A DNA stretch of 64,000 nucleotides from Pseudonocardia abyssalis (GCF_019263705.2 NZ_JADQDK010000001.1:2604001-2668000), one strand, 5' to 3'. Numbered from the stretch's first letter, positions 34,050-42,840 are shown. The notes: generated from the sequence alone by a model not told the origin. Translations and numbers: made by a program.

Positions 34050-35366
34050 CTACTCAGTTCCGGTACCGCGGTCGGACTGGTACACGTCGGGGACGCCGTC
34101 CGCGTCGCTGTCGATCGCCTCCTGCGCGCATATCCGGCGGTAGCGCCGGTCGCGGATGCGGAGCACCACCGTGGCCAGCAGGGCGGAGATCAGCGACCCG
34201 ACGAGTACGGCGATCCGGACGTGGTCGTCGCGTTCGCTCCCGGCCCCGAAGGCGAGGTCCCCGACCAGGAGCGACACGGTGAACCCGATCCCGGCGAGCA
34301 TGGACAGGCCGAGCACGTCCCACCAGGACAGGCCGTCGGCGAGCTGGGCCCGGGTGAACCGCTGGACGAGCCACGTCGCGCCGAGCACGCCGATCACCTT
34401 GCCCAGGACCAGGCCGGCGATGATCCCCTGTGCGACGGTGTCGGACAGGCTCGCGGCGAACCCGCCGGCGTCGACGACCGACACCCCCGCGGCGAAGAAC
34501 GCGAACACCGGCACGGCGAAGCCGGCCGAGATCGGCCGGACGCGGTGCTCGAAATGCTCGGCGAGCCCGGGCCCCGGCCCGGGCGTGCGGCGCAGGACCG
34601 GCACCGCGAACCCGAGGAGCACCCCGGCGACGGTGGCGTGCACCCCTGACTCGTGCACCAGAACCCAGGTGATCGCCGCGAGGGGCAGCAGCAGCCACCA
34701 CGACCGCACCCGCCGCTGCACCAGCAGCGTGAACAGGCCCAACGGCAGCAACGCCAGCAGGAGCGGGAGGAGGTTCAGCGAGGACGTGTAGAAGACGGCG
34801 ATGATGGTGATCGCCAGCAGGTCGTCGACGACGGCGAGGGTCAGCAGGAACGTCCGCAGCGCCGCGGGCAGGCTCGTGCCGATGACGGCGAGCACGGCGA
34901 GCGCGAACGCGATGTCGGTGGCGGTGGGGATCGCCCAGCCGGAGAGCGCGTCAGCCCCCGCCCCGAGGTTGACGACCACGTAGAACAGGGCCGGCACGGC
35001 CATGCCGCCCACCGCCGCAGCCACCGGGAGCGCAGCCCGGCGCGGATCGCGCAGGTCCCCGGCGACGAACTCCCGCTTGAGCTCCAGACCGGCGACGAAG
35101 AAGAAGATCGCCAGCAGGCCGTCGGCCGCCCACTGGGCCAGGGTCAGGTCCAGGTGCAGCGCCGCCGGACCGATCCGGAACTCCGAGATCGCCGAGTAGA
35201 CGTCACCCCACGGGGAGTTCGCCCAGAGCAGGGCGAGCGCGGCGGCGGCGACGAGCAGCACCCCGCCGACGGTCTCCGTACGCAGGATGTCACCGATGCG
35301 GTAGGCCTCCGGCCACGTCCCTCGACCGAAGAGGCGGGGTCGAACCGGATTGGGCGGTGTGCTCAT
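34050..35366 (-). CDS. nhaA: Na+/H+ antiporter NhaA
   Basis: 438 residues, about 12 membrane segments. NhaA hallmarks are present: the paired Asp of the [14 protein letters not shown] and [17 protein letters not shown] helices and the early [18 protein letters not shown]. It exports Na+ or Li+ in exchange for protons at alkaline pH. A short C-terminal cytoplasmic tail ([14 protein letters not shown]) is added. ATG 35366 has GGGGATCC upstream. The mRNA should begin with the 27-nt leader shared with the DUF3040 gene, giving a cation- or pH-responsive RNA as one possible control. Confidence 0.93.
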   Translation of the reverse strand: MSTPPNPVRPRLFGRGTWPEAYRIGDILRTETVGGVLLVAAAALALLWANSPWGDVYSAISEFRIGPAALHLDLTLAQWAADGLLAIFFFVAGLELKREFVAGDLRDPRRAALPVAAAVGGMAVPALFYVVVNLGAGADALSGWAIPTATDIAFALAVLAVIGTSLPAALRTFLLTLAVVDDLLAITIIAVFYTSSLNLLPLLLALLPLGLFTLLVQRRVRSWWLLLPLAAITWVLVHESGVHATVAGVLLGFAVPVLRRTPGPGPGLAEHFEHRVRPISAGFAVPVFAFFAAGVSVVDAGGFAASLSDTVAQGIIAGLVLGKVIGVLGATWLVQRFTRAQLADGLSWWDVLGLSMLAGIGFTVSLLVGDLAFGAGSERDDHVRIAVLVGSLISALLATVVLRIRDRRYRRICAQEAIDSDADGVPDVYQSDRGTGTE

Positions 35367-35392
35367 GGGGATCCCCGAGGGTCGACGACACG

Positions 35393-35432
35393 ACTGCCGA
35401 CCAGACTTCCCGGCGCACCGGAGTCCACCCTA
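35393..35432 (-). promoter_or_regulatory. nhaA promoter and conserved 5' leader RNA element (copy 2)
   Basis: TAGGGT (35432-35427) places +1 near 35420, right before GGTGCGCCGGGAAGTCTGGT (first 20 of the 27 shared bases, 35419-35393). A GGTCG/CGACC stem can form with sequence just downstream. 26 bases separate the element from the ATG. Confidence 0.75.
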
Positions 35433-35479
35433 TCGGTCCGTGGTGCCCCGACCGGCCGATTGTGGCGGGTCACTCGGCT

Positions 35480-35938
35480 TCACCTCCGGTCTCCGCGCGA
35501 GGCGTGCCACCGATCCATCAGCGCCGGGAGCTCGACCTCCAGGTATCGGTAGAAGTCGGCCATCTCGGTGAGGCGGCCGTGCGCCGGACTGCCCGGGTCG
35601 ACGTGGGTCAGCCCTTCCACCGCGATCTCCTGCATGAGCCCCAGTGTGGCGTTCTTGCCGGTCATCAGCGTGGACCAGGCATCGTCACGCATCCGGAAAT
35701 GGGCGCGCCTGCTGCCCGGGACGATCGCGGGTTCGACCAGTGCGACCGCGCGGAGCATGCCGATCGCCGCGGAGATCGATCCCGCGCTCGCGTCGAGCTG
35801 TGCCTGGAGATCGCCTGCAGTGAGCGAGTCGGCGTCACTGAACAGGAACGCCGCCATCACCCGGGCGACCATCCGCTGCATCCCGGCCTCGTTCAGGGCG
35901 AGAGCGAGCTTCTCCGACACCGCGTCGAGGTCCGCCAC
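35480..35938 (-). CDS. GbsR/MarR-type transcriptional regulator
   Basis: 152 residues from GTG 35938, with a perfect AAGGAGG five bases before it. A winged helix (DADSLTAGDLQAQLDASAGSISAAIGML) and a long C-terminal dimerisation helix (ADFYRYLEVELPALMDRWH) place it with GbsR-like MarR proteins, which often control divergent transporters. The 16-bp palindrome about 20 bases upstream overlaps its own promoter region and faces the ABC transporter, so it is probably a repressor of both. The effector is unknown. Confidence 0.85.
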   Translation of the reverse strand: MADLDAVSEKLALALNEAGMQRMVARVMAAFLFSDADSLTAGDLQAQLDASAGSISAAIGMLRAVALVEPAIVPGSRRAHFRMRDDAWSTLMTGKNATLGLMQEIAVEGLTHVDPGSPAHGRLTEMADFYRYLEVELPALMDRWHASRGDRR

Positions 35939-35956
35939 CCAAACCTCCTTAGGCAC

Positions 35957-35972
35957 TTCAGTAATTACTGAA
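35957..35972. promoter_or_regulatory. Perfect palindromic operator TTCAGTAATTACTGAA
   Basis: A perfect 16-bp palindrome in otherwise GC-rich sequence, between the GbsR/MarR gene and the divergent ABC transporter. Its AT-rich centre suits a MarR/GbsR dimer. Confidence 0.85.
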
Positions 35973-36070
35973 ACAATGCTAGCGTTCGCGGCGTCGGCTC
36001 GCACGCGGGCCGTGGAGAGCCGGGAAGCCTGGTCGGCACGCCGTTCCCACCGTGCCAACCGGAGGCTGCC

Positions 36071-36946
36071 ATGTCCCCCGTCATCGAGGTCGACGACCTC
36101 GTCTTCCGCTACCCGAGGTCGGCCGAGCCCGCCGTGCGGGGCATCGGCTTCACCGTCGACAAGGGCGAGGTGTTCGGCTTCCTCGGCCCCAGCGGCGCCG
36201 GGAAGTCCACCACCCAGAAGATCCTCACCGGCCTGCTCACCGGCCACGACGGCCGCGCCTCAGTGTGGGGCCGGGATCCCGCCGACTGGGGCTCGGACTA
36301 CTACGAGCGGATCGGCGTGTCCTTCGAGCTGCCGAACCTCTACCACAAGCTCACCGCACTGGAGAACCTCCGGTTCTTCGCCTCCCTCTACGCCGGGCCC
36401 ACCGAGGACCCGATGACCCTGCTGGAGTCGGTCGACCTGGCCGGGGACGCCGACACCCGGGTCGGCCGGTTCTCCAAGGGCATGCAGATGCGCCTGGTGT
36501 TCGCCCGCGCCCTGCTGCACCGCCCGGAACTGCTGTTCCTCGACGAGCCGACCTCCGGGATGGACCCCGTCAACGCGCGGCGGGTCAAGGACATCATCCG
36601 GTCCGCCCGGGGCGAGGGCCGCACGGTCTTCCTGACCACGCACGACATGGCGACCGCCGAGGAGCTCTGCGACCGCGTCGCATTCGTCGTCGACGGCCGC
36701 ATCGCGGCCCTGGACACCCCGGCCGAGCACAAGGTCAGCCGCAGCAGCCGGACCGTGCGCGTCACCTACCGCGACCCGCTCGACCCCCGCGCGGCGCTGC
36801 AGCACAAGGACTTCCCCCTCGACGGGCTCGCCGACGACGACGCCTTCCGCGCCCTGACCCGGGAGCAGCACGTCGCGTCGCTGCACAGCCAGGAGGCCAG
36901 CCTCGAGGACGTGTTCGTCGACGTCACCGGCCGGAGCATCGCGTGA
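36071..36946 (+). CDS. ABC transporter ATP-binding protein
   Basis: 291 residues. Walker A FLGPSGAGKSTTQKIL (about 39-54), Q-loop GVSFELPNLYHKLTA, a signature-like FSKGMQMRLVFARAL (GMQMR in place of the usual LSGGQ) and LLFLDEPTSGMDPVNARRV; a C-terminal extension with no added domain follows. It powers the two permeases that follow. The stop overlaps the next start as GTGA. Such exporter sets next to a GbsR/MarR regulator often handle drugs or lipids, but the substrate is not evident. Confidence 0.9.
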   Translation: MSPVIEVDDLVFRYPRSAEPAVRGIGFTVDKGEVFGFLGPSGAGKSTTQKILTGLLTGHDGRASVWGRDPADWGSDYYERIGVSFELPNLYHKLTALENLRFFASLYAGPTEDPMTLLESVDLAGDADTRVGRFSKGMQMRLVFARALLHRPELLFLDEPTSGMDPVNARRVKDIIRSARGEGRTVFLTTHDMATAEELCDRVAFVVDGRIAALDTPAEHKVSRSSRTVRVTYRDPLDPRAALQHKDFPLDGLADDDAFRALTREQHVASLHSQEASLEDVFVDVTGRSIA

Positions 36947-37650
36947 ACGTGCTGGGCGCCGCGGTGCGCATGGACTTCCGCCTGCAGCGCCGCTACGGGA
37001 TCTGGTGGGCGACCGCGTTCGTCGTCGCGTTGTGGGTCGGAGTGCTGCAGCTCGTCCCCGACACCCTGCTCCCCGCGGCCATGCCCTACCTGCTGATGTC
37101 CGACATCGAGTTCCTGCTCTTCTTCATCGCCGGGGCACTGTTCTTCGAGAAGGGCGAGCGCACACTGTTCGCCCTGGTCGTCACGCCGCTGCGGTTCGAG
37201 CGGTACCTGGCTTCCAAGCTGCTGACGATGTCCACGCTCGGTCTGCTCACCTGCGTGGTCGTGGTGCTGGCCGACCACGGACCGGCCCTGGGCTGGCCGG
37301 CGTTCCTGGCCGGCGTCCTGCTCATGACGGCACTGATGGTGCTCGCGGGCTTCTGCACCGCCCCGCTGTTCCCGTCGATCAGCGAGTGGCTCCTCCCGGC
37401 CACGCTGCTGCTGGCGCTGGCGAGCGTGCCGATCATCGACTACGCCGGGCTGTACCCGCACCCGCTGTTCTCCCTCGTTCCCACCCACGGGCCGCTGCTG
37501 CTGCTCGGCACGGCGTTCGGCCAGGTCTCGCCGACCACCGGGGAGCTGGCCTTCTCCGTTGCCTACCCCGCCGTCTGGATCGCAGCGCTGTGCCTGCTGG
37601 CCCGGCGGGTGTTCCACCGCTTCGTCGTCACGTCCGAGGGAGGCCGCTGA
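36943..37650 (+). CDS. ABC transporter permease 1
   Basis: 235 residues from GTG 36943. Six membrane segments in the ABC-2 style: MDFRLQRRYGIWWATAFVVALW, FLLFFIAGALFFEKGERTL, LLTCVVVVLADHGPALGWPA, and a C-terminal pair. It pairs with the second permease to form the membrane channel. The stop shares a base with the next ATG (TGATG), so expression is stoichiometric. Confidence 0.85.
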   Translation: MNVLGAAVRMDFRLQRRYGIWWATAFVVALWVGVLQLVPDTLLPAAMPYLLMSDIEFLLFFIAGALFFEKGERTLFALVVTPLRFERYLASKLLTMSTLGLLTCVVVVLADHGPALGWPAFLAGVLLMTALMVLAGFCTAPLFPSISEWLLPATLLLALASVPIIDYAGLYPHPLFSLVPTHGPLLLLGTAFGQVSPTTGELAFSVAYPAVWIAALCLLARRVFHRFVVTSEGGR

Positions 37651-38381
37651 TGAGCGCGATCGCCGCATTCGCACGCAACGACCTGCGGACCGTCGGCCGC
37701 GACACCCTCCTCGGAGTCGTCCTGATCGGCCCGTTCCTCTACGCCGCCGCGATGTGGTTCCTGCCCACGGTCACCGACCACGCCCGGGCGCAGTGGGCGT
37801 TCGACCTCGCGCCCTACCACTCCGCGATCCTCAGCGCGTTCTGCGTGCTCGGCCCACCCCTGCTGATGGGCGCGATGCTGGCCCTGCAACTGCTCGACGA
37901 CAAGGACCAACACACGCTGACGGCACTGCGGGTCACGCCCGTGCCACCGGCTACCTACCCGACCTACCGTGCCGCGGTGGTGGCCGCGCTGACGACGATC
38001 TCCGTCATCGCGTCCCTTGCCCTCACCGGGCAGGTCGACGCGCCGACGCTGGCCCTGAGCGTCCCCGTCGCCGTCGTCGCCGGGCTGCTCGCGCCCGTGC
38101 TCGGGTTCGTCATGGCCTCGCTCGGCCGGACCAAGATCGAGGGCCTGGCGGTGATGCGCGTGGTCGGGCTCGCCGTGTTCACCCTGCCCGTCGTCCCGTT
38201 CTTCTTCCTCGACCGGCCCTGGCAGCTCGCCTTCGGCGTGCTCCCGCCCTACTGGCCGGTCCGCGCGTTCTGGTCGGCGTACGACGGCGGCACCTACTGG
38301 CCCTACGTGGTCGGCGGTCTGCTCTACAACGGCGCGCTGGCCGCCCTGCTGGTCAAGGTGGTGACCCGGCGGCTGCGGTGA
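37650..38381 (+). CDS. ABC transporter permease 2
   Basis: 243 residues from ATG 37650. Six membrane segments: TLLGVVLIGPFLYAAAMWFL, then FCVLGPPLLMGAMLALQLLDD (the conserved ABC-2 region) and VAVVAGLLAPVLGFVMASLG. It forms a heterodimer with permease 1 and is driven by the ATP-binding protein. The three genes are one operon under the palindromic operator. Confidence 0.85.
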   Translation: MSAIAAFARNDLRTVGRDTLLGVVLIGPFLYAAAMWFLPTVTDHARAQWAFDLAPYHSAILSAFCVLGPPLLMGAMLALQLLDDKDQHTLTALRVTPVPPATYPTYRAAVVAALTTISVIASLALTGQVDAPTLALSVPVAVVAGLLAPVLGFVMASLGRTKIEGLAVMRVVGLAVFTLPVVPFFFLDRPWQLAFGVLPPYWPVRAFWSAYDGGTYWPYVVGGLLYNGALAALLVKVVTRRLR

Positions 38382-38385
38382 ACAT

Positions 38386-38484
38386 GTGAGCGCGATCGCG
38401 GAGCTGAGATCGGTCGAGGACTTCGCCGCCACCCTGCTCGCCCTCGCCGGGACGTGGAGCCACCCGCGGCGCGACATCGGATGA
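38386..38484 (+). CDS. Short ORF, possible remnant or small protein
   Basis: 32 codons beginning GTG right after permease 2 (VSAIAELRSVEDFAATLLAL). It is amphipathic and has no clear ribosome site. It may be translated by coupling, or be a remnant of a larger soluble protein; nothing more can be said. Confidence 0.25.
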   Translation: MSAIAELRSVEDFAATLLALAGTWSHPRRDIG

Positions 38485-38534
38485 CGCCGACAGAGCTGCC
38501 AGGACCGACGCCGGGCGCACCGGGTCTCGGTCGG

Positions 38535-38984
38535 TCAGCCGATCGAGCCGGGCCGGTCTGAGTCCGCGGACATCGGGGCGGCCGCGACCCGGCGAAGCCG
38601 GACGGCCGCGGGGTCCGTCACGCCGGGCAGCGTTGCGTCGATGACGGACGCGGGCAGGGCCTTGCTGCTCGCCGGGGTGATGACATGCGCGTAGTACCGG
38701 AAGAGCAGGTCCTCCTCCTCGGTGCCGAGGTGGCCGGAGGGGGCGACCGGCGCCCCTTCCACGGCCCGCCGCATCACCGCCATCACCAGCCGGTGACCGG
38801 GATGCAGCCAGGACCGAGCGAGCGGTGCGAGTCGTCCCGACGGGAAGGAGTCGACGAGGATGGAAACCCATGCCGGCCGGTCGGCCTCATCGACGTAGAC
38901 CGCGGTGATCGGCCCGATCGTCTGGCCGCCGCCGGAGTAGGCAGTCGCCCGGAGCAACCGGGAGAGCCGTTCACCGGTGTCCAC
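38535..38984 (-). CDS. PRC-barrel-like small protein
   Basis: 149 residues. GPITAVYVDEADRPAWVSILVD followed by GRLAPLARSW resembles a PRC-barrel repeat (a beta-barrel that binds proteins or RNA). The C-terminal half is helical and unrecognised. A TAGGGT -10 (38997-38992) lies seven bases before GTG 38984, which would give a near-leaderless mRNA, so this start was preferred over GTG 39026 upstream of the promoter box. Convergent to the short ORF and unrelated to the two-component operon. Confidence 0.55.
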   Translation of the reverse strand: MDTGERLSRLLRATAYSGGGQTIGPITAVYVDEADRPAWVSILVDSFPSGRLAPLARSWLHPGHRLVMAVMRRAVEGAPVAPSGHLGTEEEDLLFRYYAHVITPASSKALPASVIDATLPGVTDPAAVRLRRVAAAPMSADSDRPGSIG

Positions 38985-39078
38985 CCGAAACACCCTAGGG
39001 AGGGAACTCCGCCCCCGACCCCGCACGACCGAATCGTCAGCTCGTCGTCAGGTTTGACGCAGAGCCCGGTGCGGTGCA

Positions 39079-39333
39079 TCAGCAGGGATCCGGCTCCGGT
39101 GGCGACGAGGACGGCGGCAACGTGGACGGCGGCGCGGACGGCGGCGCCGGACGGGTGGAGCTCGGCAGGCACCCTGCGACCCGGTCGTCCGGCCGCTCGA
39201 CGACGGTCGGAGTCGGCTGCAGCGGGAGACTGCTGATCGGTTCCAACGGTCGGGGCGTGGCGTCGACGCCGACCCCACATCCGGATCCGATCACGACGAG
39301 AACCGCGACCGGCACGAGTCGGGGTCGGATCAT
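39079..39333 (-). CDS. Small lipoprotein following the sensor kinase
   Basis: 84 residues starting at ATG 39333, overlapping the sensor kinase stop as ATGA. A hydrophobic start with lipobox IGSGC gives a lipidated Cys at about 19; the rest is Pro/Ser/Thr-rich and looks unstructured. The position suggests an accessory to the kinase, comparable to LpqB behind MtrAB but far smaller and unrelated in sequence. Function unknown. Confidence 0.65.
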   Translation of the reverse strand: MIRPRLVPVAVLVVIGSGCGVGVDATPRPLEPISSLPLQPTPTVVERPDDRVAGCLPSSTRPAPPSAPPSTLPPSSSPPEPDPC

Positions 39334-40694
39334 CTGGGGGCCTCCGGAATCTCGACGACGAAGCGGGCGCCCCCGCCGGGTCGCTCCTCGACCCAGACCG
39401 CGCCACCGTGGTACCGGACGTGCTGGGCGACCAGGGCCAGCCCCAGGCCGCTGCCCCCGTCACCACCACGACGGCCCGCCTCCGCACCGCGCGCGAACCG
39501 CTCGAACACCACCTCGCGGTACTGCTCGGCCACCCCCGGCCCGGCATCGTCCACCTCGACGCGAGCCCGGTCGCCGTGACGCAGCACCGCCACCCGCACC
39601 GGACCACCCCCATACCGTTCCGCGTTGTCGAGCAGGTTGGCCACCACCCGGTCCAGCCGCCGCCGATCCCCCTGCACCATCGGGACAGGGTCGGCACGCT
39701 CGACGACAGGGCGGGCGGCCGGGCGGACCCCGACGACGTGGTCGACGAGATCGACGAGATCGACGGACTCGCTGGGACCGTCGTCCCGCTCGCTGGAGAT
39801 CTCCAGCAGGTCCACGACCATGCGCTGGAACCGTCCGGTCTCGCCGAGCAACAGGTCGAGCGCCCGGCCCGCGACACCGGGGATCTCGGCGCGGCGCCGC
39901 ACGAGCACCTCCGCCGCATTGGCCATCGTGGTCAGCGGAGAGCGCAGCTCGTGGCTGACGTCACCGGCGAAGCGGGCGTCGCGGCGTACTCGGTTCTCCA
40001 ACGCCTCGGCCGTCCGGTTGAACGTGGCGGCGAGGGGGGCCAGGTCGGGATCGCCCTGCTCCGGCAGGCGCGCGCGCAGGTCACCGCCGGCGACCCGCGA
40101 CGCCGCCACGGTCAGCTCGGTCAGCGGTCGCAACGCCCGCCGGCTCGCCCAGGCCCCGAGCGCAACCCCCAGCAGCGCGCTCAAGGCGACACCTGCGGCC
40201 AGCACCGTGCTGAGGAACCGGAAGGTGCGATCGAGCTGCGAGAGCGGGAACAGCTCGACGTACGCCGTACCCGCCGACGCGACGGGATGGGTGACCGCGA
40301 GCACCGGAACCCGGTCCACCATCAGCCGCTGCCGGGCCGGTGTCCCCTGCCGGGCGAGCGCGCGCAGAGCGGCCGGCAGTTGCTCGGGAACCACCTGGCG
40401 ACCGCTGGTGATCCACCCCTCCGGACGCCGCAGCAGCACCGTCGACTCCGAGTCGGTGCTCAGCCCGGTCAGCAGGTCGTCGAGACCCTCGGATCCGGAC
40501 CGGAGCGACGCGTCCACCAGCCGGACGTTGAGCTCGGCCTGCAGGGTCGCGCTGGTCTCGCGCTGGCGCAGCATGTAGTCCGACGCGAGGTTCCAGGTGA
40601 CAGTCGCGAACACCCCGGTGAACAGCAGAGCCCCGAGCCCGAACGCAAGGGCCACCCGCCACCGCAACGACAGACGCACCGGCAGCCGCGTCAC
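39330..40694 (-). CDS. HAMP-domain sensor histidine kinase
   Basis: 454 residues from GTG 40694, overlapping the response-regulator stop as GTGA. Membrane helix 1 (ALAFGLGALLFTGVFATVTW) is followed by an outside sensor domain of about 130 residues and membrane helix 2 (VLAAGVALSALLGVALG). HAMP (RRALRPLTELTVAASRVAGG), the H-box FAGDVSHELRSPLTTMANAA, N-box DRVVANLLDNAERYGGG, and DDAGPGV/GGSGLGLALVAQH come next. It autophosphorylates on His and passes phosphate to the adjacent regulator. The overall layout is MtrB-like, but with a smaller sensor and no LpqB-like protein. Confidence 0.9.
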   Translation of the reverse strand: MTRLPVRLSLRWRVALAFGLGALLFTGVFATVTWNLASDYMLRQRETSATLQAELNVRLVDASLRSGSEGLDDLLTGLSTDSESTVLLRRPEGWITSGRQVVPEQLPAALRALARQGTPARQRLMVDRVPVLAVTHPVASAGTAYVELFPLSQLDRTFRFLSTVLAAGVALSALLGVALGAWASRRALRPLTELTVAASRVAGGDLRARLPEQGDPDLAPLAATFNRTAEALENRVRRDARFAGDVSHELRSPLTTMANAAEVLVRRRAEIPGVAGRALDLLLGETGRFQRMVVDLLEISSERDDGPSESVDLVDLVDHVVGVRPAARPVVERADPVPMVQGDRRRLDRVVANLLDNAERYGGGPVRVAVLRHGDRARVEVDDAGPGVAEQYREVVFERFARGAEAGRRGGDGGSGLGLALVAQHVRYHGGAVWVEERPGGGARFVVEIPEAPR

Positions 40695-41383
40695 CCGCCC
40701 GGCCCCGACTTGTACCCCCGGCCACGGACGGTCAGCACGCACGTCGGGGCATCGGGGTCCTGCTCGATCTTGCGACGCAGCCGCCGGATGTGGACGTCGA
40801 GCAGCCGGGTGTCGCCGAAGTAGTCATAGCCCCACACCCGCCGCAACAGTTCCTCTCGGGTCACCACCCGGCCACCCGCCTCGGCCAGCTCCAGCAGCAG
40901 ACCGAACTCGGTGCGCGTCAGGTGCACCTCCTCACCACACCGCCGGGCGAGTTCCTCCTCTGGGGAGATCTCGACGTCGCCGACCCGCAGCGTGCGGGGC
41001 CCCTCCGGCCCGGGCTGCCGCCGACGCAGCAGCGAGCGGATGCGGGCGGCCAGCTCACTGGCCACCAGCGGCTTGGTGACGTAGTCGTCGGCTCCGGCCT
41101 CCAGGCCGGCGATCACATCGGCGGTATCGGTCCGCGCCGACACGATGATGATCGGCAGGTCGCCACTGGCCCGCAGCAGACGGCAGACCTCGAGCCCGTC
41201 GACGCCGGGCAGCATGAGGTCGAGGAGCACGACATCGACGTCGACGTCCGTAGCGCCGATCAGCCGGAGCGCCTCCTCCCCCGAGGCCGCCTCCACGACC
41301 TCGCAGCCCTCGTCGGCGAGAGCCAGCCCGAGCGCCTGGCGGATGCGCTCGTCGTCCTCGACCAGCAGCAGCCGCGCGTCCAT
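40691..41383 (-). CDS. OmpR-family response regulator
   Basis: 230 residues. Receiver: LLLVEDDERIRQALGLALAD, phosphoacceptor Asp in VVLLDLMLPGVDGLEV and the Lys in DDYVTKPLVASEL. A C-terminal winged helix follows (LTRTEFGLLLELAEAGG, LLDVHIRRLRRKIE). ATG 41383 has GGGGAGG about nine bases upstream; ATG 41392 lies on top of that site. Paired with the sensor kinase. Target genes unknown. Confidence 0.92.
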   Translation of the reverse strand: MDARLLLVEDDERIRQALGLALADEGCEVVEAASGEEALRLIGATDVDVDVVLLDLMLPGVDGLEVCRLLRASGDLPIIIVSARTDTADVIAGLEAGADDYVTKPLVASELAARIRSLLRRRQPGPEGPRTLRVGDVEISPEEELARRCGEEVHLTRTEFGLLLELAEAGGRVVTREELLRRVWGYDYFGDTRLLDVHIRRLRRKIEQDPDAPTCVLTVRGRGYKSGPGG

Positions 41384-41430
41384 TGTGCCCATCCTCCCCG
41401 GCGGGCCGACGATCCGCTCGGGCCCGACGC

Positions 41431-41649
41431 TCACGCCTGCCCGCCGACGCAGCGCTGCCGCAGCCGCTGCGCGGCCAACCGGTGCATCAGCTCCTCGAGC
41501 GCACCCGCCGGCACCTGACCGCTCAGCTCCCGCTCGGCCACCCCGACCTCGTGCCGGACGACCGCCCGCGGGAGCACCCCGGCGAACTCCCGGCTGAGCA
41601 GACCGGCAACACGGTCGGCCCCGCCGTGCCTCTCGAGATGGACAGGCAT
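41431..41649 (-). CDS. Three-helix DUF3562-like small protein
   Basis: 72 residues from ATG 41649 with AAGGGAG a few bases upstream. It is a compact helical protein (VAGLLSREFAGVLPRAVVRH, LEELMHRLAAQRLRQRC) with the spacing of the actinobacterial three-helix-bundle dimerisation domain often seen beside two-component genes. It lies about 50 bases before the response regulator and may be co-transcribed. Function unknown. Confidence 0.6.
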   Translation of the reverse strand: MPVHLERHGGADRVAGLLSREFAGVLPRAVVRHEVGVAERELSGQVPAGALEELMHRLAAQRLRQRCVGGQA

Positions 41650-41774
41650 CCATCGCTCCCTTCGTCTGCCCCCGATAGTGGCGCACAACGCGTCCGCCGA
41701 GGCCGTCGCAGACCGATCGAGGGCGCTTCCGCAAGCAGATCGTCAGCTCCGCGGCTCCCGACTGCCCGTTGCTC

Positions 41775-42170
41775 TCACGATCCGGCTTCGACCGGCCGCA
41801 CGGTGGGCACCCGGTCGACGAGCCGGGCGACCGAGGCGGCCAGCCGGAGCGAACCGATCCCGATCGGGTGGAACGGATCGGGGTCGGCCAGACCCTGCAG
41901 GTCACGGCCCAGCCCGTCGGTTCCCGTGCCGCACAGCGAGGTGATCCGCGGTCGCGCGACCGTGAACCCGTACTGCTGCGCACCGGCCTCCAGGACCGCG
42001 TTCAGCCGCGCGCTACGTTGGGCCAGCAGCGCGATCTTCTGCGGGTCGAGCCCGGGCACGCAGCCGGGCCCTCGCGCGTCGGGGCACTCCGCGTCCGCCC
42101 CGGGCGCCAAGGCGTCGTAGGACGTCATGACGATGACCTGGGGTGCACCTACCGTCCTGAGCCGGCATTC
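41775..42170 (-). pseudogene. C-terminal stump of an SGNH/GDSL hydrolase
   Basis: The C-terminal third of an SGNH hydrolase: LRTVGAPQVIVMTSYDALAP, then the catalytic block DPFHPIGIGSLRLAASVARL with the D-x-x-H of the active site. The frame runs upstream to about 42165, where recognisable sequence stops. No N-terminal block with the catalytic Ser (GDS) is present upstream. The break lies at the start of the transfer-gene cluster, so the gene was probably cut by insertion of that element. ATG 42128 would give only a 117-residue inactive fragment. Confidence 0.7.
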
Positions 42171-42300
42171 ACGAGGTGGTCCCCGGTGCCTCGAGTCGTG
42201 CCCTGCAGTTCCCCGAGCCGGCGGACGTCGTGGGGAACGATTCGGACGCGACGTACTCGGATTCTGCTGATCGTCAGCTCACCCAGATACAGGGAATCCG
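42171..42300. other. Presumed left end of the transfer/pilus element
   Basis: About 130 bases between the truncated hydrolase and the first transfer gene. No tRNA, long terminal repeat or recombinase gene was found here; the other end lies beyond the window. Confidence 0.45.
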
Positions 42301-42840
42301 ATGCCCGATCATGCTTCGCCTCATACGCGCAGGCCCCGCTGCCCCGCTGTGGCCGGGGTCGGCGGTGGTGTGGGGACTACGACGGTCGCCGTCGCGTTGG
42401 GTGGTACGGATCGCGGGGTCTTCACCGGCCGTGCCGTTGACGTCCTCGTATGCCGGAGCACCGCCGAGTCCGTGATCCGGGCAGGGCGGGCCGCGCAGTT
42501 GGTCGGCGGTGTCGGGCCTCGGCCGGTCCTCGCGGTCACCTTCGTCGATGGGGCGCGACCGACACGCGCGCTTCTCGCGCGGCTACGCCTGCTGGAACCG
42601 CACGCGGCCGCAGTGGTGCTGCTCCCGTACGTCGGGCTCTGGCGCGCGTCCGCGGCACCGCTCGACAGCGTCCGTCACATCTTCGGCCGATCGCTCGACG
42701 AGATGCCCCGTCCTGCGCGCAGCTACGCCCGCGCCATCAGTGAACTGACCGCGGCACTCGGCGGACGTCGCCTGCCGGCGACAACACGTCGCACAACGCC
42801 CCACCATGCCTCCTCCAGCCGAAGGGACCCATCCCCATGA
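42301..42840 (+). CDS. ParA/MinD-like protein heading the transfer cluster
   Basis: 179 residues. It begins with a degenerate deviant Walker A (VAGVGGGVGTTTVAVALGG) without the usual Lys, then VDVLVCRST and a long alpha/beta domain. Without the invariant Lys, ATP hydrolysis is doubtful. Such reduced ParA-like proteins open the transfer operons of several actinobacterial elements. The stop overlaps the next start. It is the first of a run of tightly packed plus-strand genes. Confidence 0.65.
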   Translation: MPDHASPHTRRPRCPAVAGVGGGVGTTTVAVALGGTDRGVFTGRAVDVLVCRSTAESVIRAGRAAQLVGGVGPRPVLAVTFVDGARPTRALLARLRLLEPHAAAVVLLPYVGLWRASAAPLDSVRHIFGRSLDEMPRPARSYARAISELTAALGGRRLPATTRRTTPHHASSSRRDPSP

